In this document: one piece after another, positions 8,940 through 18,158 of the stretch
Layout of the letters: the number at the start of each line of letters is the position of its first letter
Numbering within the stretch: the stretch's first letter is position 1
DNA from: Anaerolinea sp.
GTDB lineage: Bacteria; Chloroflexota; Anaerolineae; Anaerolineales; Anaerolineaceae
DNA: 64,000 nucleotides
Direction of reading: 5' to 3'
Assembly: GCA_029975055.1 (NCBI GenBank)
Contig: JARKPU010000005.1
Span: 1 to 64,000, forward strand
Notes under the pieces: generated by a model
Told to the model about the DNA's origin: nothing
Seen by the model: the letters and a program-made list of their open reading frames with translations, nothing else
Database searches by the model: none
Made by a program: the position numbers and the translations under genes

Positions 8940-9848
8940 CTACGGGCGGATCACCGCCTGGTTCCCCAGCACCGACCACGAACTCAAGAAGCGGTCAAGC
9001 GAAACGTTGTAGTACAGGTTGTTATCCACGATGGCAACCGTCGAGGCGGTGTAGCCGTTGACGATGACGGTGTGCTCAAAGGGGGCCACGCGCACGGTCT
9101 GGCCGTCGGAGGCGGTGTAATCCACCGCGCGCCCGCCGGCCCACACGCCCCCATACACCCACACCACCACCGGCTCGCCGGAGGCGATCTCTTTGCGCAG
9201 GTCGTCCCAGCTCATCCCGCGCCGGTCTTCCGCCGGAACGCCATAGGCGCGCAGCAGCGCCGCCACCGGCGCAGCGTGCACCCCGTAGGGGTTGGGCGGA
9301 ATCTGCCCCCAGGCCCCCGCCGGGTTGCCCACAAACCCCACCTCGGGGTTATCGCTGCGCGGCAGGCCCCCCAGGAATTCCAGCTCGCCGATGTTCCAGC
9401 CGAAGAACTGCGCCCAATCCACCGCCGAGCGCGATTCGCAGCTCAGGCCCAGGCTCTGCACGTGCCCCACCACACCGCTCACCGAGGCCTCTTCGGGGAT
9501 CTCCGGCTGGGCCGGAGGCGGAGGCGGCGGGGGCGGCTGGGTGTTCGTCGGCTCGGGGGTGAATGTGGCGGTGGGCAGCGGTGTGGGCGTGGCGGTGGGG
9601 GTTGCCGTCGGCGTGGAGGTGTAGGCCGCCGGGCGGAAGGGCGTGCGTGTCGGCGTCGCGGGCGGGCCGCCGCGCTCTGCAACCGTCACAGGCTCATGCG
9701 GGGCCGCCTGCGCAGGCGGCGCAGACGTGAAATCCACCTGGATATACCCCAGCAGCATTCCGGCTGCCCCGGCCGCGCCCACCACGAAGGTGACCGGCAG
9801 CAATACCCATAAAATATTCTTCAACGGTGTCGGCTTCAGCGGTTTCAT
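8940..9848 (-). CDS. C39-like peptidase-family protein, membrane anchored with Thr/Pro-rich linker
   Basis: N-terminal TM; GLSCESRSAVDWAQFFGWNIGE...PFEHTVIVNGYTASTVAIVDN (peptidase_C39_2-like Cys/His). Confidence 0.75.
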   Translation of the reverse strand: MKPLKPTPLKNILWVLLPVTFVVGAAGAAGMLLGYIQVDFTSAPPAQAAPHEPVTVAERGGPPATPTRTPFRPAAYTSTPTATPTATPTPLPTATFTPEPTNTQPPPPPPPPAQPEIPEEASVSGVVGHVQSLGLSCESRSAVDWAQFFGWNIGELEFLGGLPRSDNPEVGFVGNPAGAWGQIPPNPYGVHAAPVAALLRAYGVPAEDRRGMSWDDLRKEIASGEPVVVWVYGGVWAGGRAVDYTASDGQTVRVAPFEHTVIVNGYTASTVAIVDNNLYYNVSLDRFLSSWSVLGNQAVIRP

Positions 9849-9971
9849 AACGCAATGAGACGATTGTACATGAGATTATCCAATATAATGAACGCATGAG
9901 CGTGCTGGTTGGTTCCGTGCAAGACTCCTGCCACCCGCTTCTATTCATTCCCACGTGCCCGAGGTGATGCG

Positions 9972-11150
9972 ATGCGGCGCAGCTTTTCCATCCCCGTCGT
10001 GGTGTTCCTGCTCGTGCGGGTGAGCATCCTGCTCGCCCTGCCCTATGACGGCCTGCGCGGTTACGGCGATTTCAATCACTTTTACAACCTCGCCGCCCTG
10101 CCCGGGCTGCCCTACCTGCACTATTGGGCCGAGTTCCCGCCGCTCTTCCCCTTCCTCTCGGAGCTTCTCCTGGCCGTTTCCGGCGGGCAGGAGCACATCT
10201 ACAGCTACCTGCTCATCCTGCTGCTCTTCGCCGCCGACCTTGGCAGCCTGCTGCTCTTCTCGCGCCTGGCCGCCCGCCTTGAAGCGCAAACACCCGCCCC
10301 CGCCTGGCGCGCGCTGATCTACGCCGCCATCCTCGGCGGGCTGGCCTACACCTGGTGGTACTTCGACAGCCTGGCGGTGTTTTTCACCCTCCTCGCGCTC
10401 GAGCTTTCCTTCTCGCGCCGCCCGCCCGCCCTGGCGGGCGCCGCGCTGGGGCTGGGCATCCTCACCAAGCTCTTCCCGGCCCTCCTCCTGCCTGCGCTGT
10501 GGCGCTGGCTGCCTGCCCGCCGCGCCGCCTGGGTGAGCGGGGTGGGGCTTGGCCTGGCGATCGCGGTCTATGGCGGTTTGCTGGCTGCTTCGCCGCAATA
10601 CACGCTGGCCTCGCTCCAGTCGCAGGCGGCCAAGGGCTCGTGGGAAACGCCCTGGGCCTTGCTGGACGGCAACTTCGCCACCGGCAACTTTGGCCCCGAG
10701 GTCGAGCGTCTCGACCCGGCCAAAGCCCTTGCACCCATGGGGAACCCGGCGCGCATCCCCGCCTGGGCCGGCCTGCCAGTCTTCGGCGCGCTGGGGTTGC
10801 TGCTCTGGCTGCGTTTCCGGCCCACCGCCCCGCGCGAGGCGCTGGCCTTCGCCGGGCTCACCTGGGTCATCTTCTTGCTCTGGTCGCCCGGCTGGAGCCC
10901 GCAATGGGTGCTCTACCTCGTCCCGCTCATCCTGCTGGCCCTGCCGGAACGCCTGGCGCTGCTGCTGGCGGGCGCCCTGCTGCTGGTGAACCTGCTGGAA
11001 TGGCCGGTGATGCTCTCGCGCGGCTACTTTCAATCCCTGCCGCTCACCATCTTGCTGCGCACGCTGCTCCTGGCGCTGCTGGGCGTGCAGTTCTGGGTCG
11101 AATCGCGCGCGCAACTTCCAGGCCAGCAAAAGCGTATAGAGGGTGGTTAA
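9972..11150 (+). CDS. Polytopic membrane glycosyltransferase-like protein (GT87/mannosyltransferase type)
   Basis: Multiple TM segments, N-terminal DFNHFYNLA...YWAEFPPLFPF, LGLGILTKLFPALLLPAL. Confidence 0.65.
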   Translation: MRRSFSIPVVVFLLVRVSILLALPYDGLRGYGDFNHFYNLAALPGLPYLHYWAEFPPLFPFLSELLLAVSGGQEHIYSYLLILLLFAADLGSLLLFSRLAARLEAQTPAPAWRALIYAAILGGLAYTWWYFDSLAVFFTLLALELSFSRRPPALAGAALGLGILTKLFPALLLPALWRWLPARRAAWVSGVGLGLAIAVYGGLLAASPQYTLASLQSQAAKGSWETPWALLDGNFATGNFGPEVERLDPAKALAPMGNPARIPAWAGLPVFGALGLLLWLRFRPTAPREALAFAGLTWVIFLLWSPGWSPQWVLYLVPLILLALPERLALLLAGALLLVNLLEWPVMLSRGYFQSLPLTILLRTLLLALLGVQFWVESRAQLPGQQKRIEGG

Positions 11151-11200
11151 TCGTATCCTTCACTTTTGAGTTACCTGAGACCCACGAAAGGAGTCTTCTC

Positions 11201-12007
11201 ATGAGCGATTTCACCAACTCTGCCGGTCAGCGCCTCGACCTGCCCGACCCGGTCGTCACCCTCAGCGGGCGCACCGTCGGCGGCGCCGATTTTCAAATCA
11301 TCGGGACGATCATGCAGGCTATCACCCTGCGCCTGCGCACCGGGCAGGCCTTCTATTCGGAGGTCGGCTCGCTCTCGTGGATGAGCGACGGCATCAAGAT
11401 GGACACCAACCTCGGCTCCGGCGGGCTGCTGGGCGCGCTCGGGCGCGTGGTCACCGGCGAATCGCTCTTCGTCGTCAACTACACTTCCAGCATAGATGGG
11501 GCCGTCGCCACCTTTTCGAGCGACTTCCCCGGCAAGATCATCCCGGTGAACCTGGCGCAGGGGCAGGCGATGATCGCCCAAAAAGATACTTTGCTGGTGG
11601 CCGAAAAGAGCGTCAACCTCTCCATCGCCTTCCAGAAGCGCCTGGGTGCGGGCCTGTTCGGCGGCGAGGGGTTCATCCTGCAAAAATTCGAAGGCCCCGG
11701 CACGTTCTTCGCCTCGTTCGACGGCGAGATCGTCGAATACACCCTCCAGGCGGGCCAGCGCATGCTGGTGGATACCGGCCACCTGGCGATGTTCGAACCC
11801 AGCGTGACCTACGACATCACCATGGTCAAGGGCATCCGCAACCTGATCTTCGGCGGCGAAGGGCTTTTCCTGGTCAGCCTCACCGGGCCTGGGCGCATCT
11901 GGCTGCAGACCATGCCGATGTCCAAGCTGGCGGGGGCGATCCGCAAGTATATGCCCCACGCCGAGGGGAAGGCCTCCGGCCCTGGCGTGAACTTGAATTT
12001 CGGCTAG
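11201..12007 (+). CDS. TIGR00266/AIM24 family protein
   Basis: FQIIGTIMQAITLRLRTGQAFYSEVGSLSWMSDGIKMDT; Gly-rich repeats typical of AIM24 family. Confidence 0.9.
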   Translation: MSDFTNSAGQRLDLPDPVVTLSGRTVGGADFQIIGTIMQAITLRLRTGQAFYSEVGSLSWMSDGIKMDTNLGSGGLLGALGRVVTGESLFVVNYTSSIDGAVATFSSDFPGKIIPVNLAQGQAMIAQKDTLLVAEKSVNLSIAFQKRLGAGLFGGEGFILQKFEGPGTFFASFDGEIVEYTLQAGQRMLVDTGHLAMFEPSVTYDITMVKGIRNLIFGGEGLFLVSLTGPGRIWLQTMPMSKLAGAIRKYMPHAEGKASGPGVNLNFG

Positions 12008-12028
12008 AAAGAACGAACGGCAAAAAAC

Positions 12029-12068
12029 AGCGCCGGCCTCGTCCGATCAACAGGCCGGCGCTTTTTTT
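12029..12068 (+). terminator. Rho-independent terminator
   Basis: AGCGCCGGCCT-N12-AGGCCGGCGCT followed by T7. Confidence 0.92.
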
Positions 12069-12093
12069 AACGAGCCAACCGCCTTCGAGCGGG

Positions 12094-12984
12094 TCAGCCT
12101 TCCTGCAACTTCACCTGCGCCAGCTGCTCGATGATCTCGATCACGGCAGAGTTATCCAGGTCGCCCAATCCCTGGGCGACCATGGCGTTAAAGAGCTGGC
12201 TGTTCACCGCCGTGACCGGCAGGGGGATGGCAAATTCACGCGCGGTTTCGAGGATGATATTCAGGTCCTTGGCCTGCATGCGCGCCTTGAAGCCCGGCTG
12301 GCGGTTGCCCGCGAACAGGCGCTGCGGCTTCACGTCCAGCGTCCAGCACTGCGCCGCGCCGCGCTTGATGGCCTCCACCACCCTGGCCGGGTCGGCTCCG
12401 GCTTTCTGCGCGAAGATCAATAATTCGCCCATCGCCGCCATCTGCGCCGCCACCATGATCTGGTTGGCCGCTTTGGCGATCTGCCCGGCCCCCGGCCCGC
12501 CGATGTGCGTCACCGTCTTGCCGACGGCCTGAAAGACCGGGCGGGCGATCTCCAGCGCTTCTTGAGGCCCGCCCACCATGATCGTCAGCGTGCCGTCGCG
12601 CGCGCCGATATCCCCGCCGCTCACCGGCGCGTCCAGCGCCAGCACGCCCTTCTCGGCCAGGCGTTCGGCCACCAGCCGCGCCGTGGCGGGCTTGATCGTC
12701 GAGTGATCCACGAAGACCAGCCCCGCGTGCGCGCCCTCGATGACCCCGTCCTTGCCCAGCGCCACGCGCTCCACGTCCGGCGAATCGGGCAGGTTGGTGC
12801 AGACCAGGTCTACCTGCGCGGCCACCTCGGCGGGCGAAAAGGCTGCCACGGCCCCTTCCGCCGCCAGTTCGGCCACCGCCGCGCGGCTGCGGTTGTGCAC
12901 CACCAGCGGGAAGCCTGCCTTGAGAATGTTGCGGGCCATCGACTTGCCCATGATGCCCAATCCAATGAAACCGACTTTGATCAT
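12094..12984 (-). CDS. NAD-binding 2-hydroxy-3-oxopropionate reductase-like (3-hydroxyisobutyrate dehydrogenase family)
   Basis: MIKVGFIGLGIMGKSMARNILKAG, DAPVSGGDIGARDGTLTIMVGG. Confidence 0.92.
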   Translation of the reverse strand: MIKVGFIGLGIMGKSMARNILKAGFPLVVHNRSRAAVAELAAEGAVAAFSPAEVAAQVDLVCTNLPDSPDVERVALGKDGVIEGAHAGLVFVDHSTIKPATARLVAERLAEKGVLALDAPVSGGDIGARDGTLTIMVGGPQEALEIARPVFQAVGKTVTHIGGPGAGQIAKAANQIMVAAQMAAMGELLIFAQKAGADPARVVEAIKRGAAQCWTLDVKPQRLFAGNRQPGFKARMQAKDLNIILETAREFAIPLPVTAVNSQLFNAMVAQGLGDLDNSAVIEIIEQLAQVKLQEG

Positions 12985-13010
12985 GCTGCCCTCACTTGAA
13001 TGGATACTCT

Positions 13011-13217
13011 TCATCCGATTCCCATACCGAAGTAACGCTCCACCAGGCCCATCCATTCCCCTTGAATCGTCTCCCCCGCCGGGGTGAGATGCGCCTCTCC
13101 ATCAATTACCTCCCCAAAGACCGGCTTGCGCCCGTTCATGCAAATCGGAATGAAATAAGCACCCGGTTGCGAATAATCATAATGAACGAGCCTGCGAATC
13201 CCTGGAAATCGCTTCAT
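13011..13217 (-). pseudogene. N-terminal fragment of an IS200-like/REP-associated tyrosine transposase (Y1_Tnp)
   Basis: IRRLVHYDYSQPGAYFIPICMNGRKPVFGEVIDGEAHLTPAGETIQGEW matches the RAYT N-terminal pattern; HUH and Tyr regions are absent. Confidence 0.7.
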
Positions 13218-13235
13218 TTGCGGGTGGGCACCCAA

Positions 13236-13925
13236 TCACTTATACTGCAGCCGGTACCCCACCCCCGGCTCGGTGAGAACGTACTGCGGCTGGTCGGGGT
13301 TGGGTTCGATCTTGCGGCGCAGATTGCTGATATTCACCCGCAGCAGGTGCGCCTCTTCCTCATACGCCGCGCCCCACACCTGCCGGAGGAGCTGTTTATG
13401 CGTCATCACTTTGCCGGCGTTCTGCACCAGGGCGCGCAGCAGGTCATACTCGGTCGGGGTCAGCGCCACACGCTCGCCTTTCAAGGCCACCTCGCGGCGC
13501 GCCAGGTCAACGCGCAGGTCATCCACCTCATAGACCGGTTCATCGCTGGCGTGCACGCTGTGGCGCATCGCCACGCGGATGCGCGCCAGCAGCTCGCCCA
13601 TCCCAAACGGCTTGGTGAGGTAATCGTCGGCCCCGGCATCCAGCGCTGCCACCTTGTCGTCTTCGCGGTCGCGCACCGAGAGGATCAGGATAGGCAGCTT
13701 GCTCCACTCGCGCAGGCGGCGCACCACCTCCACGCCGTCCAGGTCGGGCAGGCCCAGGTCGAGGATCACCAGGTCGAGCCGCTCGCGCACGGCCTCGCGC
13801 AGCGCCTCCTCACCCGAGGCCGCTTCCAGCACCGTATAACCGCGCGCCGTCAACGACGTGTGCAAATAACGCCGGATGGCGCGCTCGTCATCCACCACCA
13901 GGATGCGCAACCCCGTTTCTTCCAT
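13236..13925 (-). CDS. kdpE: OmpR-family response regulator, KdpE-like
   Basis: Receiver plus winged helix; downstream partner of KdpD; RILVVDDERAIRRYL. Confidence 0.9.
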   Translation of the reverse strand: MEETGLRILVVDDERAIRRYLHTSLTARGYTVLEAASGEEALREAVRERLDLVILDLGLPDLDGVEVVRRLREWSKLPILILSVRDREDDKVAALDAGADDYLTKPFGMGELLARIRVAMRHSVHASDEPVYEVDDLRVDLARREVALKGERVALTPTEYDLLRALVQNAGKVMTHKQLLRQVWGAAYEEEAHLLRVNISNLRRKIEPNPDQPQYVLTEPGVGYRLQYK

Positions 13926-13935
13926 GACGCTCCTC

Positions 13936-16536
13936 CTAAGCCGCTTCCTCTGCCTGAAGCGGCAGCGTGAAAGACACATTTGCCCCGCCCCCCGAGCGGT
14001 TTTCGGCCCAAATGCGCCCGCCGTGCACTTCGATGATCCCGCGGCAGATCGAAAGCCCCAGCCCCGTGCCTCCCACACCGTCGGGGCGCTGCACGCGGTA
14101 GAACTTGCCAAAAATCCGCTCCAGGTCGTCCGGCGGGATGCCCAGCCCCCGGTCGCCCACCGTGATGCGCAATTCACGGCCCACCACGGCGGCGGTCACT
14201 TCGATCTCGCTGCCCGCGGGCGAGTACTTGGCGGCATTATCGAGCAGGTTGAAGAGCACCTGCACGATCAAGACGAAATCCACCGCCACGGGGGGCAAAT
14301 CGGCAGGGATGCGGGTGACGAGCGGCCGCCCGGCCAGTTGCCTGCCGGCCTGCACGAGCGCCGAACCGATCAAATCCTGCACGTCGCTCAGGCGCTTGCG
14401 CACGCGCATGGCCCCGGCCTCGAGGCGGGTCATATCCAGCAGGTTGCCCACCAGCCGGTTGAGCCGGTCGGCCTCCTCGTCTGCGTTTTCGAGCAGGTCG
14501 AGGCGGGCGGCAGGCTCGAGTTTTTCTCCGGCCTGTTCGGCTTCCAGCAGGCTCGAAATGGCCCCGCTGACGGTGGAAAGCGGTGTGCGCAGGTCGTGCG
14601 AGATCGAATTGAGCAGCGCGGCCTGCAGCTTCTCGGTCGTCTGCAGGATGGCCGCCTGCTGTGCCTGTTCGTTGAGGCGGGCGCGCTCGATCGCCAGCGC
14701 GGCCAGGCTGTCGAAACCCTCCAGCAATTCACGCTGGTCGGGCGCGAGGAACTGGTCCGGCTCATGGGGGGCCACGGCCAGCACGCCCACCGCGCCGGTT
14801 CGCGTTTCGAGGGGCAGGCAGCGCGCCTGCGCCCCGGGCAGCGTATCGGTGCCCGCCCCGGCCGGCTGGCGGTTCGCGAACGCCCATTCGGCGGCCGCCA
14901 GGTCGGTGGGGCTCAAGGTCATCTCCGGCGAGGCGGCCCTGACGGCCAGGCGGCCCACTTCCGGCAGCAGCACCGCCGCCGAGCAGTTAAAAGTCTGGCC
15001 CACATGCCGGGTGACGGCGCCCAGCATTTCATCCAGGGTCAGGGCCACGGTCAGGTCACGGCTGAGCGCGTTCAGCGACGCCGATTGGATCTCACGCCGC
15101 CGCGCGGCCCGCACCTGCGCCCGCAGCCAGCCGGTAAGCGTGCCCACCACCAGCCCGGTCGCCAGCAGCCCGCCCAGAGTCACCAGGTGCCGTGCCCCCT
15201 CAGGCACCAGGAGGAGCGTCGGCTCGTCAAACAGCCAGGCAAACACCCCCGTAGAAAGCAGCGCCGCCAGGATGCTCGGCCCCCGCCCCAGCAGTGCGGC
15301 CGCCAGCATCACCCCGGCCAGGTAAAACATGACCAGGTTGGATGGCACAAACCAGCGCTGCAGCCACAACCCGAGCAGCGTGATAAGCCCGATCAGCCCG
15401 GCCGCCAGCAGGTAGCTGCGCAGCGGGGCGCGCAGCCCCCGCAGAAACGGCGCCGCCAGGCCCGGCTGGGCGCGGCGGTCTTCGTCGCTGATCACATACA
15501 CATCCATGTTGCCGCAGCGGTCCAGCAGCCGGTCCACCCGCGAGCCGTGCATCAGTTCCAGCCAGCGCGAGCGGCGCGGTTTGCCGATGACAATGCGGGT
15601 CACGTTCTGCGTGCGGGCGAAATCGAGCAGCGCTTCCACCACCGATTCCCCCGTCAGCATCACCGGGCGCGCGCCCATCTCTTCGGCCACGCGCAGGTTA
15701 TGCAGCACGCGTGCGCGCTCTGCGGCTTCGATCTGCAAATGGCGCGGGGTCTCCACGAAGACCACAAACCACTCTGCGTGGATGGCCTCGGCCATCCGCC
15801 GCCCCGCGCGGATCAGCCGGTCGCCGATGGGGTGCGTGCCCAGGCAGACCATCACCCGCTCGGCCGCGGGCCACGGCCCCTGGATGGCCTGGTCGGCCAT
15901 GTAATCGCGCATGTCGAGGTCAACGCGCTCGGCCGTCTCGCGCAAGGCCATCTGGCGCAGGGCTGCCAGCTCGCCGATGCGCGTGGAAGCGCCCACCGCG
16001 GGCGTTTTGCCGTCCTGCAGGCGCTGGAGCAGCTCTTCGGGCGGCAGGTCCACCATCTCCAGCTCATCGGCCTCGTCCACCAGCCCGTCGGGCACCGTCT
16101 CCACCACCCGCAGCCCGGTGATCTGCTGGACGATATCGTTCAGGCTTTCCAGGCTCTGCACGTTCAGGGTGGTATAGACCCCGATGCCTGCCTGGAGCAG
16201 CTCGAGCACATCCTGGTAGCGGTGGGTATGGCGGGAGCCCGGCACGTTTTGATGCGCCAGGTCGTCCACCAGCGCCAGTTGCGGCCTGCGGCGCAGCACC
16301 GCATCAATGTCCATCTCCTGCGGGCCGCCCTCCACGGTTGCCCGCCCGGCGATGCGTTCCAGCCCGCTCACCAGCGCGTCGGTGGCCGATTGCCGGTAGG
16401 TCTCCACCCAGGCGGCAACCACGTCCAAGCCTTCGGCCTTGCGGTCGAGCCCGGCCTGCAGCATGGCATAGGTCTTGCCGACGCCGTCGGCATACCCCAG
16501 GAAGATCTTCAGCTTTCCGCGCGGAGCAGGTTCCAT
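13936..16536 (-). CDS. kdpD: KdpD-like sensor histidine kinase
   Basis: GKLKIFLGYADGVGKTYAMLQAG, USP-like domain, 4 TM, HisKA SHDLRTPLSTVSGA, HATPase. Confidence 0.95.
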   Translation of the reverse strand: MEPAPRGKLKIFLGYADGVGKTYAMLQAGLDRKAEGLDVVAAWVETYRQSATDALVSGLERIAGRATVEGGPQEMDIDAVLRRRPQLALVDDLAHQNVPGSRHTHRYQDVLELLQAGIGVYTTLNVQSLESLNDIVQQITGLRVVETVPDGLVDEADELEMVDLPPEELLQRLQDGKTPAVGASTRIGELAALRQMALRETAERVDLDMRDYMADQAIQGPWPAAERVMVCLGTHPIGDRLIRAGRRMAEAIHAEWFVVFVETPRHLQIEAAERARVLHNLRVAEEMGARPVMLTGESVVEALLDFARTQNVTRIVIGKPRRSRWLELMHGSRVDRLLDRCGNMDVYVISDEDRRAQPGLAAPFLRGLRAPLRSYLLAAGLIGLITLLGLWLQRWFVPSNLVMFYLAGVMLAAALLGRGPSILAALLSTGVFAWLFDEPTLLLVPEGARHLVTLGGLLATGLVVGTLTGWLRAQVRAARRREIQSASLNALSRDLTVALTLDEMLGAVTRHVGQTFNCSAAVLLPEVGRLAVRAASPEMTLSPTDLAAAEWAFANRQPAGAGTDTLPGAQARCLPLETRTGAVGVLAVAPHEPDQFLAPDQRELLEGFDSLAALAIERARLNEQAQQAAILQTTEKLQAALLNSISHDLRTPLSTVSGAISSLLEAEQAGEKLEPAARLDLLENADEEADRLNRLVGNLLDMTRLEAGAMRVRKRLSDVQDLIGSALVQAGRQLAGRPLVTRIPADLPPVAVDFVLIVQVLFNLLDNAAKYSPAGSEIEVTAAVVGRELRITVGDRGLGIPPDDLERIFGKFYRVQRPDGVGGTGLGLSICRGIIEVHGGRIWAENRSGGGANVSFTLPLQAEEAA

Positions 16537-16556
16537 CCTGGGAATATTATAAGGCA

Positions 16557-16668
16557 GCTATCTGCCGGACGCGATCCGCTTTCCGCGATCCGCTTTCAGC
16601 TGTCCGCTATCAGCTTTCCGCGATCCGCTTTCCGCTGTCAGCCGTCAGCCGTCAGCTATCAGCTACTT
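16557..16668. repeat. Imperfect heptad tandem array, 16 x 7 bp (consensus about GCNNTCM)
   Basis: GCTATCT GCCGGAC GCGATCC GCTTTCC GCGATCC GCTTTCA GCTGTCC GCTATCA GCTTTCC GCGATCC GCTTTCC GCTGTCA GCCGTCA GCCGTCA GCTATCA GCTACTT. Confidence 0.9.
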
Positions 16669-16769
16669 GTACGCTTCGCGCCCTTTGCGGCGAATTTTCC
16701 TCATTTCCCATACTTCTCATCAATCTGTGGTTTAATGTACTTTCAATCCACGACCGCGCCTCAACATCC

Positions 16770-18149
16770 ATGCTTCAGCGCCTCTTGCCCTTCCTCTCTG
16801 ACCGCGACTACATGCGCGGCCTCTCCGCCATCGCCGTGCCGATCATCCTCCAGCAGGCCATTTCGGCCAGCCTCAACGTGGTGGATGTGCTCATGCTCGG
16901 GCAGCTTGGCGAGGTCTCGGTCGCCTCGGTTGGGCTTGCCAACCAGGTGATGTTCCTCATGTTCTTCCTGCTCTTTGGCATCGGCAGCGGAGCGGGGGTC
17001 TTCTCGGCCCAATACTGGGGCAAGCGCGACCTGCCCAACATCCACCGCACGCTCGGCATCGCCCTGATGATGGGCCTGGCCAGCAGCCTGGGCTTCACCA
17101 TTCTGGCGGTCGGCTTCCCTCAGGCAGCGCTGCGCATCTTCTCGGCCGATGAGCAGGTCATCTCGGCCGGCAGCAGCTACCTGCGCATCCTCGGCCTCTC
17201 CTTCCTCTTCTCGGCGGTGACGAACAGCTACGCCATGGTGCATCGCAGCACGGGGCACGTGCGCCTGCCCACCACCGTCGGCATGGTCGCCATCGCGCTC
17301 AAGTCGTTTTTCAGCTTCGGGTTGATCTTCGGCAACTTCGGCCTGCCGCGCATCGGCATTGTCGGCGCGGGCATCGCCACGCTCATCGCCCGCGCCATCG
17401 AATGCGCCGTGGTGCTGGGCATCACCTATTGGCGCCGGCTGCCTGCCGCCGCGCCCATCCGAGCGATGTTCAGCTTCAACCTCAAGTTCCTCAAAGCCTT
17501 CCTGGTCGTTTCGCTGCCGGTGGTGGCTAACGAGACGCTCTGGTCGCTGGGCATCAGCACCTACAACGCCATCTACGCGCGCATCGGCACCGATTCCATC
17601 GCGGCTTATAACATCGCCAGCACCATCGAGGGCATGGCGTTCGTCATCTTCATCGGCCTGATGGACGCCTGCGCGATTATGGTCGGCAACAAAATCGGCG
17701 CCGGCGACCATCCCACCGCCATCCGCTACGGCGACCGCTCCATCCGCATCGCCACGGCCTTCGGCGTGCTGGTGGGCCTGCTGATCATCCTCGTCTCGAC
17801 CTTCATCACCAACTTCTATAAAATCTCGCCGGAGGCCGCCCTTTACGCGCGCAACATCATGCTCGTGATGGGCTGCTGCATGTGGATCCGCGCCACGAAC
17901 ATGATCGCCATCATCGGGGTGATCCGCGCAGGCGGCGACACGCGCTTTGGCTTCCTGCTGGATGCCGGGACCGTTTGGATGATCGGCGTTCCCAGCGCGC
18001 TGCTGGGAGCCTTTGTTTTCCACCTGAACGTCTATTGGGTCGTCTTGATGGTGATGAGCGAGGAATTTGTCAAAATGTTCATCGCCCTCTGGCGGGTGCG
18101 CTCGCGGCGCTGGCTGCGCGACCTGACGCAAACCCCGCAACCCGGGTAA
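16770..18149 (+). CDS. MATE family efflux transporter
   Basis: 12-TM protein; AIAVPIILQQAISASLNVVDVLMLGQLGEVSVASVGLANQ. Confidence 0.93.
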   Translation: MLQRLLPFLSDRDYMRGLSAIAVPIILQQAISASLNVVDVLMLGQLGEVSVASVGLANQVMFLMFFLLFGIGSGAGVFSAQYWGKRDLPNIHRTLGIALMMGLASSLGFTILAVGFPQAALRIFSADEQVISAGSSYLRILGLSFLFSAVTNSYAMVHRSTGHVRLPTTVGMVAIALKSFFSFGLIFGNFGLPRIGIVGAGIATLIARAIECAVVLGITYWRRLPAAAPIRAMFSFNLKFLKAFLVVSLPVVANETLWSLGISTYNAIYARIGTDSIAAYNIASTIEGMAFVIFIGLMDACAIMVGNKIGAGDHPTAIRYGDRSIRIATAFGVLVGLLIILVSTFITNFYKISPEAALYARNIMLVMGCCMWIRATNMIAIIGVIRAGGDTRFGFLLDAGTVWMIGVPSALLGAFVFHLNVYWVVLMVMSEEFVKMFIALWRVRSRRWLRDLTQTPQPG

Positions 18150-18158
18150 GGAGCCCGC

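Noticed and set aside
16557-16668. Coding function for the heptad repeat region
   Set aside because: It lies between divergent starts; the long overlapping frames are only extensions of the MATE and antisense ORFs.
13876-16950. 1024-aa plus-strand ORF antisense to kdpD
   Set aside because: Low-complexity His/Gln/Arg/Pro-rich translation, a mirror of a well-supported KdpD CDS; typical GC-rich antisense artefact.
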